Counted from the stretch's first letter, positions 24,848 to 34,954 are shown. The stretch: 64,000 nt of DNA from Limnohabitans sp. JirII-31 (GCF_002778315.1 NZ_NESA01000001.1:558001-622000), one strand, 5' to 3'. Notes: generated by a model from the sequence alone, not told the origin. A program made the numbers and translations.

Positions 24848-26020
24848 TTACTCGCCGCTCAAGCCGATGGTTTTGGGTTGACGTTTTTCCACGGCATAGC
24901 GCAGCAGCGCGGCGGTGCGAAACACGCCATGCGCGAACTTGCCGTAGGGCAGGGTGGCAAACAAGGCCATCACCACGCCTAGGTGAGCTGCCAGCAAGGC
25001 CGGCAAGGCCGCGCTGTCACGCGCCAACCACAGGGCCAGGCCTGTCAAGCTGGTGAAAAACAACAGGGCGATGAAGCCATAGTCCATGGGTTTTTGTGCG
25101 GCGTCCCCGTGCATGGGGTGACGTTGCCATTTGAGTTTGAACAAGCCCACCGTGCCCAGCAGCAAACTCAGCCCGCCCACCACGCCCAAAATTTTGGGCA
25201 AGCTGGGCAAGTCATACGGTGCCTGCCAACCCAGCACATAGTGGTACAGCGTGGCCACGCTGGTGGCCGCAAAGCACAACATGAATCCATAGAAGGTCAA
25301 GTGGTGGGCGCGTTGACGCGACAGACTGAAGGCGTCGTCTTCGTTGTTGCAACCTTGGCCGTGACCAGCTTCTAAGTACCTCAGACGCAGCACATCGTGT
25401 GCGGCTTCGGCGGTGGCGGGTGGTGTGAGCGCCGCGCCGCTGGTGGCTGGGGTGACTTCCCGCCAGAAACGGCGCACACCCAAGCCCAACGCCAGTGCAG
25501 CAAACAAGAACACGGGCGCAAACAAACCCACCAACAGGTTGTGCGGGAAGATTTTGTAAAAGTTGCCGCCCAAGCCTTGGGCTGTCAGCGTGCCATTGAA
25601 CTGCAAGGCCAGCAGCAAGAACAAGGTCAAGCCAGCCGCCAACGCCAACGACAGCGTGAGGCCGTTGCGCTGGTACAGCGCACCCAGGGCCGGTGGCCAG
25701 GCGTAGTCGGTGTAGGTTTGGCCACGCAACTGGGCCATGGACTGGGGCACGTTGACGGCAAACACATGGGGCGGTGCGTATTGGCAGGCATGCAAACAGG
25801 CACCACAGTTGTGGCACAGATTCGCCAGGTAATGAACATCGGCTTTGCCAAATTCAAGGCGGCGGGTCATCGCAGGAAACACCGCGCAAAACCCTTCGCA
25901 GTAGCGACAGGCATTACAGATTTGCAGCTGCCGCGCCACTTCGGCTTCGGCGGTGGACAGGGGCAGAGCACCTTGCGCTAAAGCGCGTGCTTCTTGGGTC
26001 AGGGCTTCAAGCGTTTGCAT
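24848..26020 (-). CDS. tcuB: Tricarballylate-utilisation iron-sulfur membrane protein TcuB (CitB type)
   Basis: TcuB reoxidises the flavin of TcuA by passing electrons through two 4Fe-4S clusters and a membrane domain to the quinone pool. Two cysteine sets are visible: Cys35/38/41/45 ([11 protein letters not shown]) and Cys69/72/75/79 ([11 protein letters not shown]). The remaining 300 residues hold several hydrophobic helices with histidines suitable for haem. The length of 390 residues matches Salmonella TcuB (about 380). ATG 26020 overlaps the tcuA 3' end by 14 bp; a longer open frame to 26164 lies inside tcuA and lacks family features. Confidence 0.9.
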   Translation of the reverse strand: MQTLEALTQEARALAQGALPLSTAEAEVARQLQICNACRYCEGFCAVFPAMTRRLEFGKADVHYLANLCHNCGACLHACQYAPPHVFAVNVPQSMAQLRGQTYTDYAWPPALGALYQRNGLTLSLALAAGLTLFLLLALQFNGTLTAQGLGGNFYKIFPHNLLVGLFAPVFLFAALALGLGVRRFWREVTPATSGAALTPPATAEAAHDVLRLRYLEAGHGQGCNNEDDAFSLSRQRAHHLTFYGFMLCFAATSVATLYHYVLGWQAPYDLPSLPKILGVVGGLSLLLGTVGLFKLKWQRHPMHGDAAQKPMDYGFIALLFFTSLTGLALWLARDSAALPALLAAHLGVVMALFATLPYGKFAHGVFRTAALLRYAVEKRQPKTIGLSGE

Positions 26021-27422
26021 GGTTTGCCCCTTGTGTGTGGCCGAGCGCCGCGCGTGCCGCGTTGCTGCCTGCGATGCGGCCAAAGGCCGTGCCAATGGAC
26101 ATGCCAACACCGGCTGTGTAGCCTTTGCCCAGCACATTGCCCGACATGATCTCGCCCGCGGCAAACAAGTTCTCGCTGGGTTTGTCTTGGAAACGCACAG
26201 CGGCCGTCTCGTCGGTTTTTAGGCCCAAATAGGTGAAGGTGATGCCAGGGCGCAATGCGTAACCATAGAAGGGGCCGGTATCGATAGGACGTGCCCAATG
26301 CGTTTTGGCAGGGGTAATGCCTTCGGTGTGGCAGTCGTCTTGCACGTTGTGGTCAAAGGTGCCGACGCGGCAGGCTTGGTTGAATTCGGTGATGGTGTGC
26401 ATGAAAGTGTCTACAGGCAAGCCCAGCAAGGCGGCCAGTTCGGGCAAGGTGTCGGCTTGGATGCCGTCAAATACCGGAGGCATGAAACGACCAATCGCTT
26501 TGCTGTCGATGATGGTGTAGCCAATTTGCCCTGGTTGCAGCGCCACCAAGCGGCCCCAGATGGCGTAGCGCTTGGGCCAAAAGTCTTCGCCCTCATCGTA
26601 GAAGCGTTTGCCTTCTTGGTTCAGCACCACACCGAGCGACACACAGTCTAGGCGGGTGCAAATGCCGCCGTCGTATTCCGGCGCACGTGCGTCAATGGCC
26701 ACCATGTGGGCTTGGGTTTTGTCGCCAATCATGTCAGCGCCATGGGCCATGAGGTCTTTGATCATGAGGCCTTGGTTGTAGCGGGTGCCACGGACCAAAA
26801 AGTTGTCCGCTGTCCATTCGCCCCATTCGTTTTGACCCCAGGCTTCGCGCAGCCACTCACGGTTGGATTCAAAGCCGCCACATGCCAACACGCAGGCTTT
26901 GGCGGTGATGCGTTCTTGGCCCACATAGGCCGCCACAAAACGCCCATCTTCCATCTCGATGTGGTCGACGGGGGCGTTGTAGCGCACCTTCACGCCCAGT
27001 TCTTCGGCGCTGCGAAAGTAGGCGTTGACCAGGGCTTTGCCCCCGCCCATGAAAAACGCGTTGGTGCGGGCCACATGCAGCGTGCCTGATAGCGGTGGCT
27101 GAAAGTGCACGCCGTGTTGGCGCATCCAGTCGCGGCAGTTAGACGATGCGCGAATCACCAAGCGGGCGAGTTTTTCGTTGGTGATGCCGCCCGTGACTTT
27201 GAGCAGGTCTTGCCAATACTCTTCTTCGGGGTAGGCCTCGACCAACACGTCTTGCGGGGCGTCATGCATGCAACGCAAGTTGCGTGTGTGCATCGAGTTG
27301 CCGCCACGCCATTCTTTGGGAGCAGCCTCCAGCAAGGTCACGCTGGCTCCCGCTTCTGCAGCCATCAGCGCTGCGCACAAGGCGGCATTGCCGCCGCCTA
27401 TCACCAGTACATCGGTACTCAT
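26007..27422 (-). CDS. tcuA: FAD-dependent tricarballylate dehydrogenase TcuA
   Basis: TcuA oxidises tricarballylate to cis-aconitate in Salmonella; relatives form the fumarate reductase/succinate dehydrogenase flavoprotein superfamily. The 471-residue product starts with the dinucleotide-binding motif [14 protein letters not shown] (GGGNAA 9-14) and has [10 protein letters not shown] in the middle. The C-terminal superfamily block [25 protein letters not shown] binds FAD. It is paired with tcuB by a 14-bp overlap, the usual arrangement. The regulator TcuR and transporter TcuC are absent; Bug receptors surround it, so the true substrate may be another tri- or dicarboxylate. Confidence 0.9.
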   Translation of the reverse strand: MSTDVLVIGGGNAALCAALMAAEAGASVTLLEAAPKEWRGGNSMHTRNLRCMHDAPQDVLVEAYPEEEYWQDLLKVTGGITNEKLARLVIRASSNCRDWMRQHGVHFQPPLSGTLHVARTNAFFMGGGKALVNAYFRSAEELGVKVRYNAPVDHIEMEDGRFVAAYVGQERITAKACVLACGGFESNREWLREAWGQNEWGEWTADNFLVRGTRYNQGLMIKDLMAHGADMIGDKTQAHMVAIDARAPEYDGGICTRLDCVSLGVVLNQEGKRFYDEGEDFWPKRYAIWGRLVALQPGQIGYTIIDSKAIGRFMPPVFDGIQADTLPELAALLGLPVDTFMHTITEFNQACRVGTFDHNVQDDCHTEGITPAKTHWARPIDTGPFYGYALRPGITFTYLGLKTDETAAVRFQDKPSENLFAAGEIMSGNVLGKGYTAGVGMSIGTAFGRIAGSNAARAALGHTQGANHANA

Positions 27423-27431
27423 CCCTCGTCC

Positions 27432-28298
27432 TTAAAAGCCAAACAGTCGGGCTGGATTGTCTTGCAGAATTTTTTGCCGCGTCGCGGCATCGGGGGCCCA
27501 GTCTTTGAGCAAATTGAACAAGGCCACCGAACCCACTTTGTCAGCGAACGACAAATGCGGGTAGTCGCTGCCCCAGATCACGCGGTCTGCGGCTACGCCC
27601 AAGATGGCTTGTGCCATCGGCAGTGCGTCGTCAAACGCAGGGGCCGTGGCCATGCGGTAGGTGCCGGTGAACTTGATCCAGGTTTTGCCAGGGCCGTTTT
27701 TCAGCAAATCGAGCAACTGCACAAAGCCGTCTTGCTGTGGGCCTTGCGCACCCAAGAACATGCCCATGTGGGCCAAGCTGTGGTCGACTTTGAGTTGCGC
27801 CAAGGTGGGCAACATTTTGTGGGTCAACCAGCCGGGCAGCAAAAAGTCGAGGTGCCAGCCCAGCTCGGCGCAGCGCGCATCCAGGCGCTGAATGCGCGGC
27901 AGCATGTGCTCTAGTAAACCTTCTTCGTAAGGGTGCACAGGCGACACGTTGATGCGCACACCCCGCACGCCCAAATCGTTCATGACAGCGAGTTCTGCGT
28001 CTGAGATGTGCTCGTCCACATCCACAATGGCGCGTCGCAGCGCAGGGTCCATGTGACGCATGGCGTCAAACATGCAACTGTTGTCACGGCCATAGGCCGA
28101 GGGCTGCACAAACACAAAGCGTTTCATGCCTAGCAACTCGGCCAAGCCAAGGTAATCGCTCAGCTCAGCAACGGGTGGCGTGTAGCGCAAGCCACCCGCG
28201 TAGGGGTAGCGCTCGGCCGGTCCAAACACATGAAAATGGGCATCGCAAGCAAGTGCGGGAGACTGAAACGCGGGTTCTGCGTCGTGATGTGTAAGCAT
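27432..28298 (-). CDS. Amidohydrolase-family TIM-barrel hydrolase (LigI-like)
   Basis: The 288-residue protein has the metal-dependent-hydrolase pattern: N-terminal CDAHFHVFG (His21 and His23), a central RGVRINVSP block, HMGMF, and the C-terminal WGSDYPH holding the catalytic Asp. This spacing matches 2-pyrone-4,6-dicarboxylate lactonase (LigI) and related lactonases or decarboxylases of the amidohydrolase_2 group. Within this cluster it could open a lactone of a di- or tricarboxylate. It lies 9 bp upstream of tcuA and 5 bp downstream of the aldolase, so it is clearly part of the operon. Exact substrate unknown. Confidence 0.82.
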   Translation of the reverse strand: MLTHHDAEPAFQSPALACDAHFHVFGPAERYPYAGGLRYTPPVAELSDYLGLAELLGMKRFVFVQPSAYGRDNSCMFDAMRHMDPALRRAIVDVDEHISDAELAVMNDLGVRGVRINVSPVHPYEEGLLEHMLPRIQRLDARCAELGWHLDFLLPGWLTHKMLPTLAQLKVDHSLAHMGMFLGAQGPQQDGFVQLLDLLKNGPGKTWIKFTGTYRMATAPAFDDALPMAQAILGVAADRVIWGSDYPHLSFADKVGSVALFNLLKDWAPDAATRQKILQDNPARLFGF

Positions 28299-28303
28299 GC
28301 TAA

Positions 28304-29101
28304 TTATTTTACGCAGGCCTTACGCAGTGCCTGAACGTCTTGTCGTGCGGCGGACATCAGATACGCCACGTCGTTGCCAGCAATGATGAAGCGCGCGCCC
28401 AGTGCGGTGAGTTGGCTTTGCAATTCCAAGTCACCGCGAATACCGCCAACGCCCAAAAACTTGCCATGCTTGCGACACGCTGCGGCGGTGGTTTCGTAAG
28501 CTTCTTTGATCTTGGGGTGCTTGAGCTGTCCGGGGATACCCATCTCGGTACACAAATCGTTGGAGCCAATCAACAGCATGTCCACGCCTTCCACGGCTGC
28601 AATGGCCTCGGCGTTTTCAATGCCCTGTGGCGTTTCCAGCATCACGATGACCACCGTGTCATGGTTGAGGCGGCTGTTGTTCTCGGCCAGGGGAATCGCT
28701 TGGTAGCCCAAGGCCGGGTTGGCGCCCATGACCGAGCGGTGTCCGATGGGTGGAAATTTGCAAGCTGCGATGATGGCTTGGGCTTGTTCTGCCGTGTTGA
28801 CGTGCGGAATGATGATGCCTTGCGCACCTCCATCGAGTACGCGGCTCATGTCGCTGGCCAAGTGGCCGGGTACACGCACGAAGGGCGTGATGCCGTGGCC
28901 AATAGCGGCCACGCAAATGGCGGAGGTGGTGTCGTGCGAAATGGCGCTGTGCTCCATGTCGACGTAGATGGCATCAAAGCCGCACGAAGCGGCCATCGGG
29001 CCGATGTCTGCAGTACGCGCTTGGCGCAAACCCATGCACAACACCAGTTGGTCGGCGAGCAGGGCTTGTTTGGCTTTATTTTGGTAGGCTGGTGTGGTCA
29101 T
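28304..29101 (-). CDS. HpcH/HpaI-family aldolase
   Basis: Members are class II pyruvate-type aldolases cleaving 4-hydroxy-2-oxo acids (HpaI) or 2-keto-3-deoxy sugar acids. The 265 residues contain DAIYVDMEHSAIS (Asp48, Glu50, His51), RVPGHLASDMSRVLDGGAQGIIIPHV in pieces, VMLETPQGIENAEAI with the metal-binding Glu, and LLIGSNDLCTEMGIPG. ATG 29101 is preceded by AAAGAAG; the upstream in-frame ATG at 29128 would overlap the neighbouring receptor gene. A product of pyruvate or oxaloacetate plus an aldehyde or keto acid would fit a polycarboxylate pathway. Confidence 0.85.
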   Translation of the reverse strand: MTTPAYQNKAKQALLADQLVLCMGLRQARTADIGPMAASCGFDAIYVDMEHSAISHDTTSAICVAAIGHGITPFVRVPGHLASDMSRVLDGGAQGIIIPHVNTAEQAQAIIAACKFPPIGHRSVMGANPALGYQAIPLAENNSRLNHDTVVIVMLETPQGIENAEAIAAVEGVDMLLIGSNDLCTEMGIPGQLKHPKIKEAYETTAAACRKHGKFLGVGGIRGDLELQSQLTALGARFIIAGNDVAYLMSAARQDVQALRKACVK

Positions 29102-29120
29102 GACAGTTTCTTCTTTCGGG

Positions 29121-30092
29121 TTATTCAACTTTGATGGCAGATTTGGTCACCACGCTTTTCCAGAGGCGTGATTCGTCTTGAACTTTCTTGCTGAAATCTG
29201 TACTGCTGCGTGCCACGGCGCGCGCGCCTGTGGCGGCAAACACCTCGATCACTTTGGGTTGCTCCACAGCACGCGCCACGCCTTGCTGAATGCGCGCCAG
29301 CACGGCGGGCGGCAAACCAGCAGGGGCCATCAGGCCAAACCAATAGACCATCTCATAGCTGCCGTAGCCGGCTTCGGTGAAGGTGGGCACCTCGGGGATG
29401 AGTGGGTGACGCTCCTTGCCCACCACCGCCAGGCCGCGCAACTTGCCACCTTTGATGTGCTGTGCGGCGGAACCTGCGCTGGACAAACCCACATCAATGC
29501 GGCCGGCCATCAAGTCGAGCAAGGCGGCGGCGACGCCCCGGTAGGGCACATGGGTGAGTTCTGCATTGGCTTGGATGAAAAAAAGTTCAGTCGCCAAGTG
29601 CGCGGAAGAGCCTTGACCGCCTGAGCCATAGGTCAAGGTTTTCGGGCTCTTGTGGGCTTGGTCCACCAAGTCTTTCAAGGTTTTGTAAGGCGCGTCAGCT
29701 TTGACCATCAGCACCGCAGGTGCTTCGGCGATGGTGCTGATTTTGACGATGTCTTTGTCCGGGTCATACGGCAGTTTGTCGTAGAGCGCAGACGACACCG
29801 CAAACGAGTTGTCGGTGACCAGCAAGGTGTAACCATCGGGGGCTGACTTGGCCACCATGTCGGTGCCTACTGTGCTGCCTGCACCGCCTTTGGTTTCGAC
29901 AATCACGGGCTGCCCCCATTGGTTGGTCAGTTCCGCGCCGAGCGTGCGCGCCGCTGTTTCGGTGAATGAGCCGGCAGCGAACGGCACGATGATGCGAATG
30001 GGTTTGCTGGGCCAGGTGTTTTGCGCCATGGCGCTGTGCATCAGCAGCAGGCCGAGGGCGACATGAAAAACGCGCAACATCAAACGGTGCAT
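29121..30092 (-). CDS. Bug/TctC-family tripartite tricarboxylate receptor
   Basis: This second receptor of the cluster has 323 residues with a signal peptide ending HSAMA-QN, then RIIVPFAAGSFTETAAR, VIVETKGGAGSTVGTDMVAKSAPDGYTLL in pieces, LPYDPDKDIVKIS and THVPYRGVAAALLDLMAGR. It differs substantially from the receptor at 23839 (different ligand-loop residues, SFTE against GAAD), so it probably binds another carboxylate. It sits between the aldolase and the racemase-family gene, on the same strand, with gaps under 20 bp. Confidence 0.9.
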   Translation of the reverse strand: MHRLMLRVFHVALGLLLMHSAMAQNTWPSKPIRIIVPFAAGSFTETAARTLGAELTNQWGQPVIVETKGGAGSTVGTDMVAKSAPDGYTLLVTDNSFAVSSALYDKLPYDPDKDIVKISTIAEAPAVLMVKADAPYKTLKDLVDQAHKSPKTLTYGSGGQGSSAHLATELFFIQANAELTHVPYRGVAAALLDLMAGRIDVGLSSAGSAAQHIKGGKLRGLAVVGKERHPLIPEVPTFTEAGYGSYEMVYWFGLMAPAGLPPAVLARIQQGVARAVEQPKVIEVFAATGARAVARSSTDFSKKVQDESRLWKSVVTKSAIKVE

Positions 30093-30107
30093 GGTGTTCC
30101 TGATGAT

Positions 30108-30782
30108 TTAAAGGTGGAGGGTGGCGCGCAACTGTTGGGCAGTGGCCTGGATGGAAGACAACACAGGGCGACCGAATTCGGCGCTCAGGCCCTGCAAGAT
30201 ATCGAAGGTGGGCAGTTGCGAGCAGGCAATGAACATGGCATCGCAACCATCGGTCATGACTTGGCGTGCCATCTGCGCCACTTCGGTGGAGGTGATGCGC
30301 CCCAATGCGTCCACGTTGGGGGCGCGCAAGCTGTCAAACGACGCCACATCAATCCCTCCATCGGCCAAGAAGCGTTTGAGCTGATCATTGACTTCGTCGT
30401 GGTAAGGAGTGACCAAACCAATGCGTTGGGCTCCTTGCGCTTGCAAGGCTTTCACCATGGCACTGGCTGTGGTGACGACGGGCTTGCCAATCAACTGGGT
30501 AAGTTCTGCACACAACTCGGCGTCACCTTGCGCACCAGACAAAAAACTGGCGGCGGTGCAACCGTAGGCCAAAGCCTGAATGGGCTGCCCAACCAAAGTC
30601 TGTGCCAGTGCCAGCGCTTGGGCTTTGTAGGCCGGAATGGTCTCACGCGTGAGCAGACCTTGACCGCGCGGAATCTTCAGCGTTTGACAATCGGTGCCTG
30701 AAGGCAGCCAGCCCACCAACTCGGTGGCCATGGTGGTGTTGTTGATGGGAACCATCAACGCAATGTGGAGTGGGTTGTTCAT
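30108..30782 (-). CDS. Asp/Glu racemase superfamily enzyme (maleate isomerase / arylmalonate decarboxylase-like)
   Basis: The 224-residue product has the two catalytic cysteines of the superfamily: Cys75 in AYGCTAASF and Cys187 in FIACSQLPTFD. The block RIGLVTPYHDEVNDQLKRFL is characteristic of maleate cis-trans isomerases and arylmalonate decarboxylases. The same chemistry could isomerise a cis-dicarboxylate produced by the flanking enzymes. The true start is ATG 30782, overlapping the stop of the upstream propeller gene (ATGA); the longer open frame up to 31178 is a shadow of that gene. Confidence 0.82.
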   Translation of the reverse strand: MNNPLHIALMVPINNTTMATELVGWLPSGTDCQTLKIPRGQGLLTRETIPAYKAQALALAQTLVGQPIQALAYGCTAASFLSGAQGDAELCAELTQLIGKPVVTTASAMVKALQAQGAQRIGLVTPYHDEVNDQLKRFLADGGIDVASFDSLRAPNVDALGRITSTEVAQMARQVMTDGCDAMFIACSQLPTFDILQGLSAEFGRPVLSSIQATAQQLRATLHL

Positions 30783-31810
30783 ACAGGTTCGATACGACGG
30801 GTGAGGGAGTGGTCTTGTTGGCGTATGCCTGGACGCAAAGGTCGCCAGTGCAGGGCACGGATTTCGCCAAACTCCTGGGGCAAGCGCTCCCAATGCCAAC
30901 CGCCATCTTGGCTGGCGAAGACCTGGCCCAAGTTGGTACAGGCCCACAGATGCATGGGTTGTAAGGGATGGGTGGCCACGGTCCAGACCGTGCTGTTGAC
31001 GGTGCCGGGCAAGAGCACCTCTTGCCAGTGTGCGCCGTAGTCTTCGCTGATCAGCAGGCGTCCCCGGTTGCCCGGAGGGCCATTGCCGTTGGTGAGAAAC
31101 ACCACGCCGGTGTGATCGAGCCGGGGCACGATGGCGCGGGTGTATTGCCAGGGCGAGTCGATGGCTTGGAACTCCCAATGCAAACCGCCATCGGTGCTGC
31201 GGTGCAGGCCTTGGTTGGTGGTGGCGTACATCAGGCGTTGGTGATTGGGTTGGTCGAGGATGGCGATGCCATGCACATCCGCAGAAATCAGTCCTTGATC
31301 GCGTGCATGCCAGGTGTCACCGTCGTCATGACTGACAAAGATGCCGCCAATTTCAACGCTCAGCCACACCGTGTGAACGTCCAGGGGATCAAACAAAATT
31401 TGCGTGACCCGCGTGGCCCCCATGTTGATGGTGGAGAACTGTTGCAAGCCTGGAACTTGGAGCGCTTGCCAAGTTTTACCGCCGTCACGGCTGCGACAAA
31501 TGCCCGCTGGGCGGCTGCCGACAAACCACAACTGAGGGTCTTGCGGGTGGATGGCGGCCACCCACACGTCTTGCAGCGGCGACGCAATGGCGGTCCACCG
31601 CGCACTGGCTTCGTGCCATTGGAACAAACCCATGTCGGTGCCAGCCAGCAGCCAGTCGGGATGCTCTAGGTGACTGGCGAAACTCCACACACGGGCTTCG
31701 AGGTACATGCCCGAATGGCTGTTGGGGTGCACCCAGTTCAGGCCACCGTCCTCGCTGAACCAAGCTGAGTGCCCAGCGGTGCCGACATAGACATGCGGTT
31801 GCAAATTCAT
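30779..31810 (-). CDS. Asp-box (BNR/VPS10-like) beta-propeller protein, probably cytoplasmic
   Basis: The 343-residue protein carries six Asp-box motifs (S-x-D-x-G-x-x-W): about residues 19-25, 107-114, 160-167, 205-212, 255-262 and 300-307. They predict a six- or seven-bladed propeller like those in sialidases, plant HCF136 and VPS10 proteins. There is no signal peptide (it begins MNLQPHVYVGTAGHS), so it is probably cytoplasmic. It is the first gene of the minus-strand operon and its stop overlaps the start of the racemase-superfamily gene, implying coupled expression. Function unknown; a scaffold or lactone/ester-binding enzyme are options. Confidence 0.75.
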   Translation of the reverse strand: MNLQPHVYVGTAGHSAWFSEDGGLNWVHPNSHSGMYLEARVWSFASHLEHPDWLLAGTDMGLFQWHEASARWTAIASPLQDVWVAAIHPQDPQLWFVGSRPAGICRSRDGGKTWQALQVPGLQQFSTINMGATRVTQILFDPLDVHTVWLSVEIGGIFVSHDDGDTWHARDQGLISADVHGIAILDQPNHQRLMYATTNQGLHRSTDGGLHWEFQAIDSPWQYTRAIVPRLDHTGVVFLTNGNGPPGNRGRLLISEDYGAHWQEVLLPGTVNSTVWTVATHPLQPMHLWACTNLGQVFASQDGGWHWERLPQEFGEIRALHWRPLRPGIRQQDHSLTRRIEPV

Positions 31811-31841
31811 ACTCAGTTCAAGCCTTGCACGGGGTGGTAAA

Positions 31842-31871
31842 TTGCGTGCGCTGGATGATAGAGACTATAAA
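31842..31871 (+). promoter_or_regulatory. Promoter of the plus-strand Bug receptor
   Basis: TTGCGT (31842-31847) and TATAAA (31866-31871) are spaced by 18 bp in the 89-bp gap between divergent genes. Transcription would begin near 31878. This rules out an upstream in-frame start at 31825 for the receptor gene and supports a start at 31885 or 31900. Confidence 0.5.
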
Positions 31872-31899
31872 AACTGCAACCGTCATGAAGGAGACAGCC

Positions 31900-32868
31900 G
31901 TGCTGAAGATCAAACAATGGGGAGTTGGAGGGGCCTTATTTTTGGGGTGTGTGCTGGGCGCTTTCGCACAAGCCTTTCCTCAAAAACCGGTGCGCGTGGT
32001 GATTGGTTTTCCGCCCGGTGGTGGCATCGACATGGTGGCTCGCTTGATGGCGCCCAAGCTGTCTGAGTCGCTTGGGCAATCGGTGCTGGTGGACAACCGT
32101 CCGGGCGCCAACGGTGTGCTCGCGATGGACCACGTGGCCAAATCAGCGCCCGATGGTTACACCTTGTTTTTGGGTACGTTGGGCAACTTGAGCATCAACC
32201 CTTCGTTCTATGCCAACTTGCCGTTCAATGTGGACAAACAATTTGTGCCGGTGACCGAGGTGGCTTCGTTGTCGTTTGTTTTGTTTGCGAACCCAGCGGT
32301 TCCTGCCAACACTTTGTCTGAGTTGGTGTCGTACGCCAAGGCCAATCCAGGCGTGCTGAATTACTCGTCCAGCGGGGCAGGGGGCTTGCCGCATTTGGCG
32401 GGTGAGTTGTTCAGTTCCGCCGTGGGCTCGAAGATGGTCCACGTGGCCTACAAGGGCAGCGCACCCAGCATCAGCGATGTGATGGGCGGGCAGGTGCAGA
32501 TGACGTTTGAAGCCGCAGCAGCGGGCGCTCAGCAGCTCAAAGCAGGTCGACTCAAGGCCTTGGGTGTGACGGGTAACAAACGCGTCGCTTTTTTGCCCGA
32601 TGTGCCTGCGGTGCAAGAAGTGGTGCCGGGGTTTGAGGTGCTCAATTGGTATGGCTTGGTGGCACCCGCAGGCACACCCAAGGAGACCATTCGCAAGTTA
32701 CAGCAAGAGATTGCCAAGGTGATGGCACTGCCCGAGATTCGCGACAAGATGCTGGCCATGGGCACCGACCCGGTGGGGTCAACGCCTGAGGAGTTTGGTC
32801 AGTACATCAAGTCTGAGACGCTCAAGTGGGGGCGCATCATCCGCGAAGGCAATATTCGCCCCGACTGA
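31900..32868 (+). CDS. Bug/TctC-family tripartite tricarboxylate receptor
   Basis: The third receptor is divergent from the catabolic operon. It has 322 residues: signal peptide MLKIKQWGVGGALFLGCV ending FAQA, then RVVIGFPPGGGIDMVARLMA, VLVDNRPGANGVLAMDHVAKSAPDGYTL in pieces, and HVAYKGSAPSISDVMGGQVQMTFE. I chose the GTG at 31900 because AAGGAG lies 6 bases before it and the result is a compact signal peptide; ATG 31885 is the alternative. Being the only cluster gene on the plus strand, with its own promoter, it may be expressed separately and serve in sensing or uptake of the inducer. Confidence 0.9.
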   Translation: MLKIKQWGVGGALFLGCVLGAFAQAFPQKPVRVVIGFPPGGGIDMVARLMAPKLSESLGQSVLVDNRPGANGVLAMDHVAKSAPDGYTLFLGTLGNLSINPSFYANLPFNVDKQFVPVTEVASLSFVLFANPAVPANTLSELVSYAKANPGVLNYSSSGAGGLPHLAGELFSSAVGSKMVHVAYKGSAPSISDVMGGQVQMTFEAAAAGAQQLKAGRLKALGVTGNKRVAFLPDVPAVQEVVPGFEVLNWYGLVAPAGTPKETIRKLQQEIAKVMALPEIRDKMLAMGTDPVGSTPEEFGQYIKSETLKWGRIIREGNIRPD

Positions 32869-32882
32869 CGCTGAACTTGAAT

Positions 32883-34124
<1,242 letters not shown>

Positions 34125-34140
34125 TCATGCAAAGTCAGCT

Positions 34141-34179
34141 TTGTGCGATGATTGGATTGATTGTGCGATAGTCGCGCAA
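34141..34179 (+). promoter_or_regulatory. Probable operator for the IclR-type regulator
   Basis: The 124-bp pobA/regulator gap contains TTGTGCGAT twice (34141-34149 and 34161-34169), exactly 20 bp apart. The second copy is the left half of the imperfect palindrome TTGTGCGATAGTCGCGCAA (34161-34179). A separate palindrome, CAAAG-TCAG-CTTTG, lies at 34130-34143. Two half-sites two helical turns apart on the same face fit IclR-family binding; the second abuts the regulator's ribosome-binding site, suggesting autoregulation. Confidence 0.5.
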
Positions 34180-34191
34180 AGAGGACGGTGT

Positions 34192-34950
34192 ATGTCGATA
34201 GCCAAAGCGGATGTGATTGAGGGGATGGTCAAAGGCATGGCTGTGCTGGAGAGTTTTGACACAGAACGCCAGCGGCTGAACGCCACCTTGGCGGCACAAC
34301 GCGCAGGCATCACGCGCGCTGCTGCACGTCGACACTTGTTGACCCTGCATCACTTGGGTTATCTGGAATCCGATGGCAGCTACTTCTGGTTGGCTGCCAA
34401 GGTGATGCGTTTTTCGGGCAGCTACTTGGCTTCGTCACGGTTGCCACGTGTGATACAGCCAACCCTGAACCGTTTGGCGGCCCAAGCGCAACATTCGTTT
34501 TCAGCCGTGGTGCTAGATGGAGAAGAGGTGGTCATCATTGCCCGCAGTGACGGGGCCCGTGTGCTGGCGTATGGCTTGCACTTGGGCGCACGTCTACCCG
34601 TGCATGCCACGTCCACAGGGCGCGTGTTGTTGGCAGGTAAAACAAAGACGGAGTTCAATGCCTGGCTGAAGGGACGCAGTTTGTCGCGTTTGACAGGCCA
34701 CACGGTCACAGACCCCAAGACCCTGCGTGAGCAGGTGGCCCAGGCGCAAATCAACGATTACGTCATCAGCTGTGAAGAGCACGAGCTGGGGGTGAGTGCC
34801 ATGTCTGTGCCTTTGCGCAACGCACAGGGCAAAGTGGTGGCAGCGCTGAACGTGGTGTTGCCGTCCCATGTCATGACAGCGGCCCACATACGGCAGCAAT
34901 TCTTGCCCTTGTTGCAAGGAGCTGCGCAAGAGTTGCGTGCTTTGTTGTGA
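34192..34950 (+). CDS. IclR-family transcriptional regulator (PobR/PcaR-like)
   Basis: The 252-residue protein has an N-terminal winged helix-turn-helix (about 7-65; LAAQRAGITRAAARRHLLTL) and a C-terminal IclR effector domain (about 80-250; GARLPVHATSTGRVLLAG, then EEHELGVSAMSVPLRN). The ALxxxGxxRAAAR pattern is typical of the PcaR/PobR/PcaU subgroup, which respond to 4-hydroxybenzoate, protocatechuate or beta-ketoadipate. Its divergence from pobA supports control of pobA by 4-hydroxybenzoate. ATG 34192 follows AGAGGA; a start at 34141 would lie within the presumed operator. Confidence 0.88.
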   Translation: MSIAKADVIEGMVKGMAVLESFDTERQRLNATLAAQRAGITRAAARRHLLTLHHLGYLESDGSYFWLAAKVMRFSGSYLASSRLPRVIQPTLNRLAAQAQHSFSAVVLDGEEVVIIARSDGARVLAYGLHLGARLPVHATSTGRVLLAGKTKTEFNAWLKGRSLSRLTGHTVTDPKTLREQVAQAQINDYVISCEEHELGVSAMSVPLRNAQGKVVAALNVVLPSHVMTAAHIRQQFLPLLQGAAQELRALL

Positions 34951-34954
34951 GTGA

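Noticed and set aside
26021-26164. 48-residue N-terminal extension of TcuB
   Set aside because: It lies inside tcuA, is Arg/Ala-rich and precedes the standard TcuB start at 26020.
30783-31178. 132-residue N-terminal extension of the racemase-superfamily protein
   Set aside because: It is an out-of-frame reading of the propeller gene; the ATGA overlap fixes the start at 30782.
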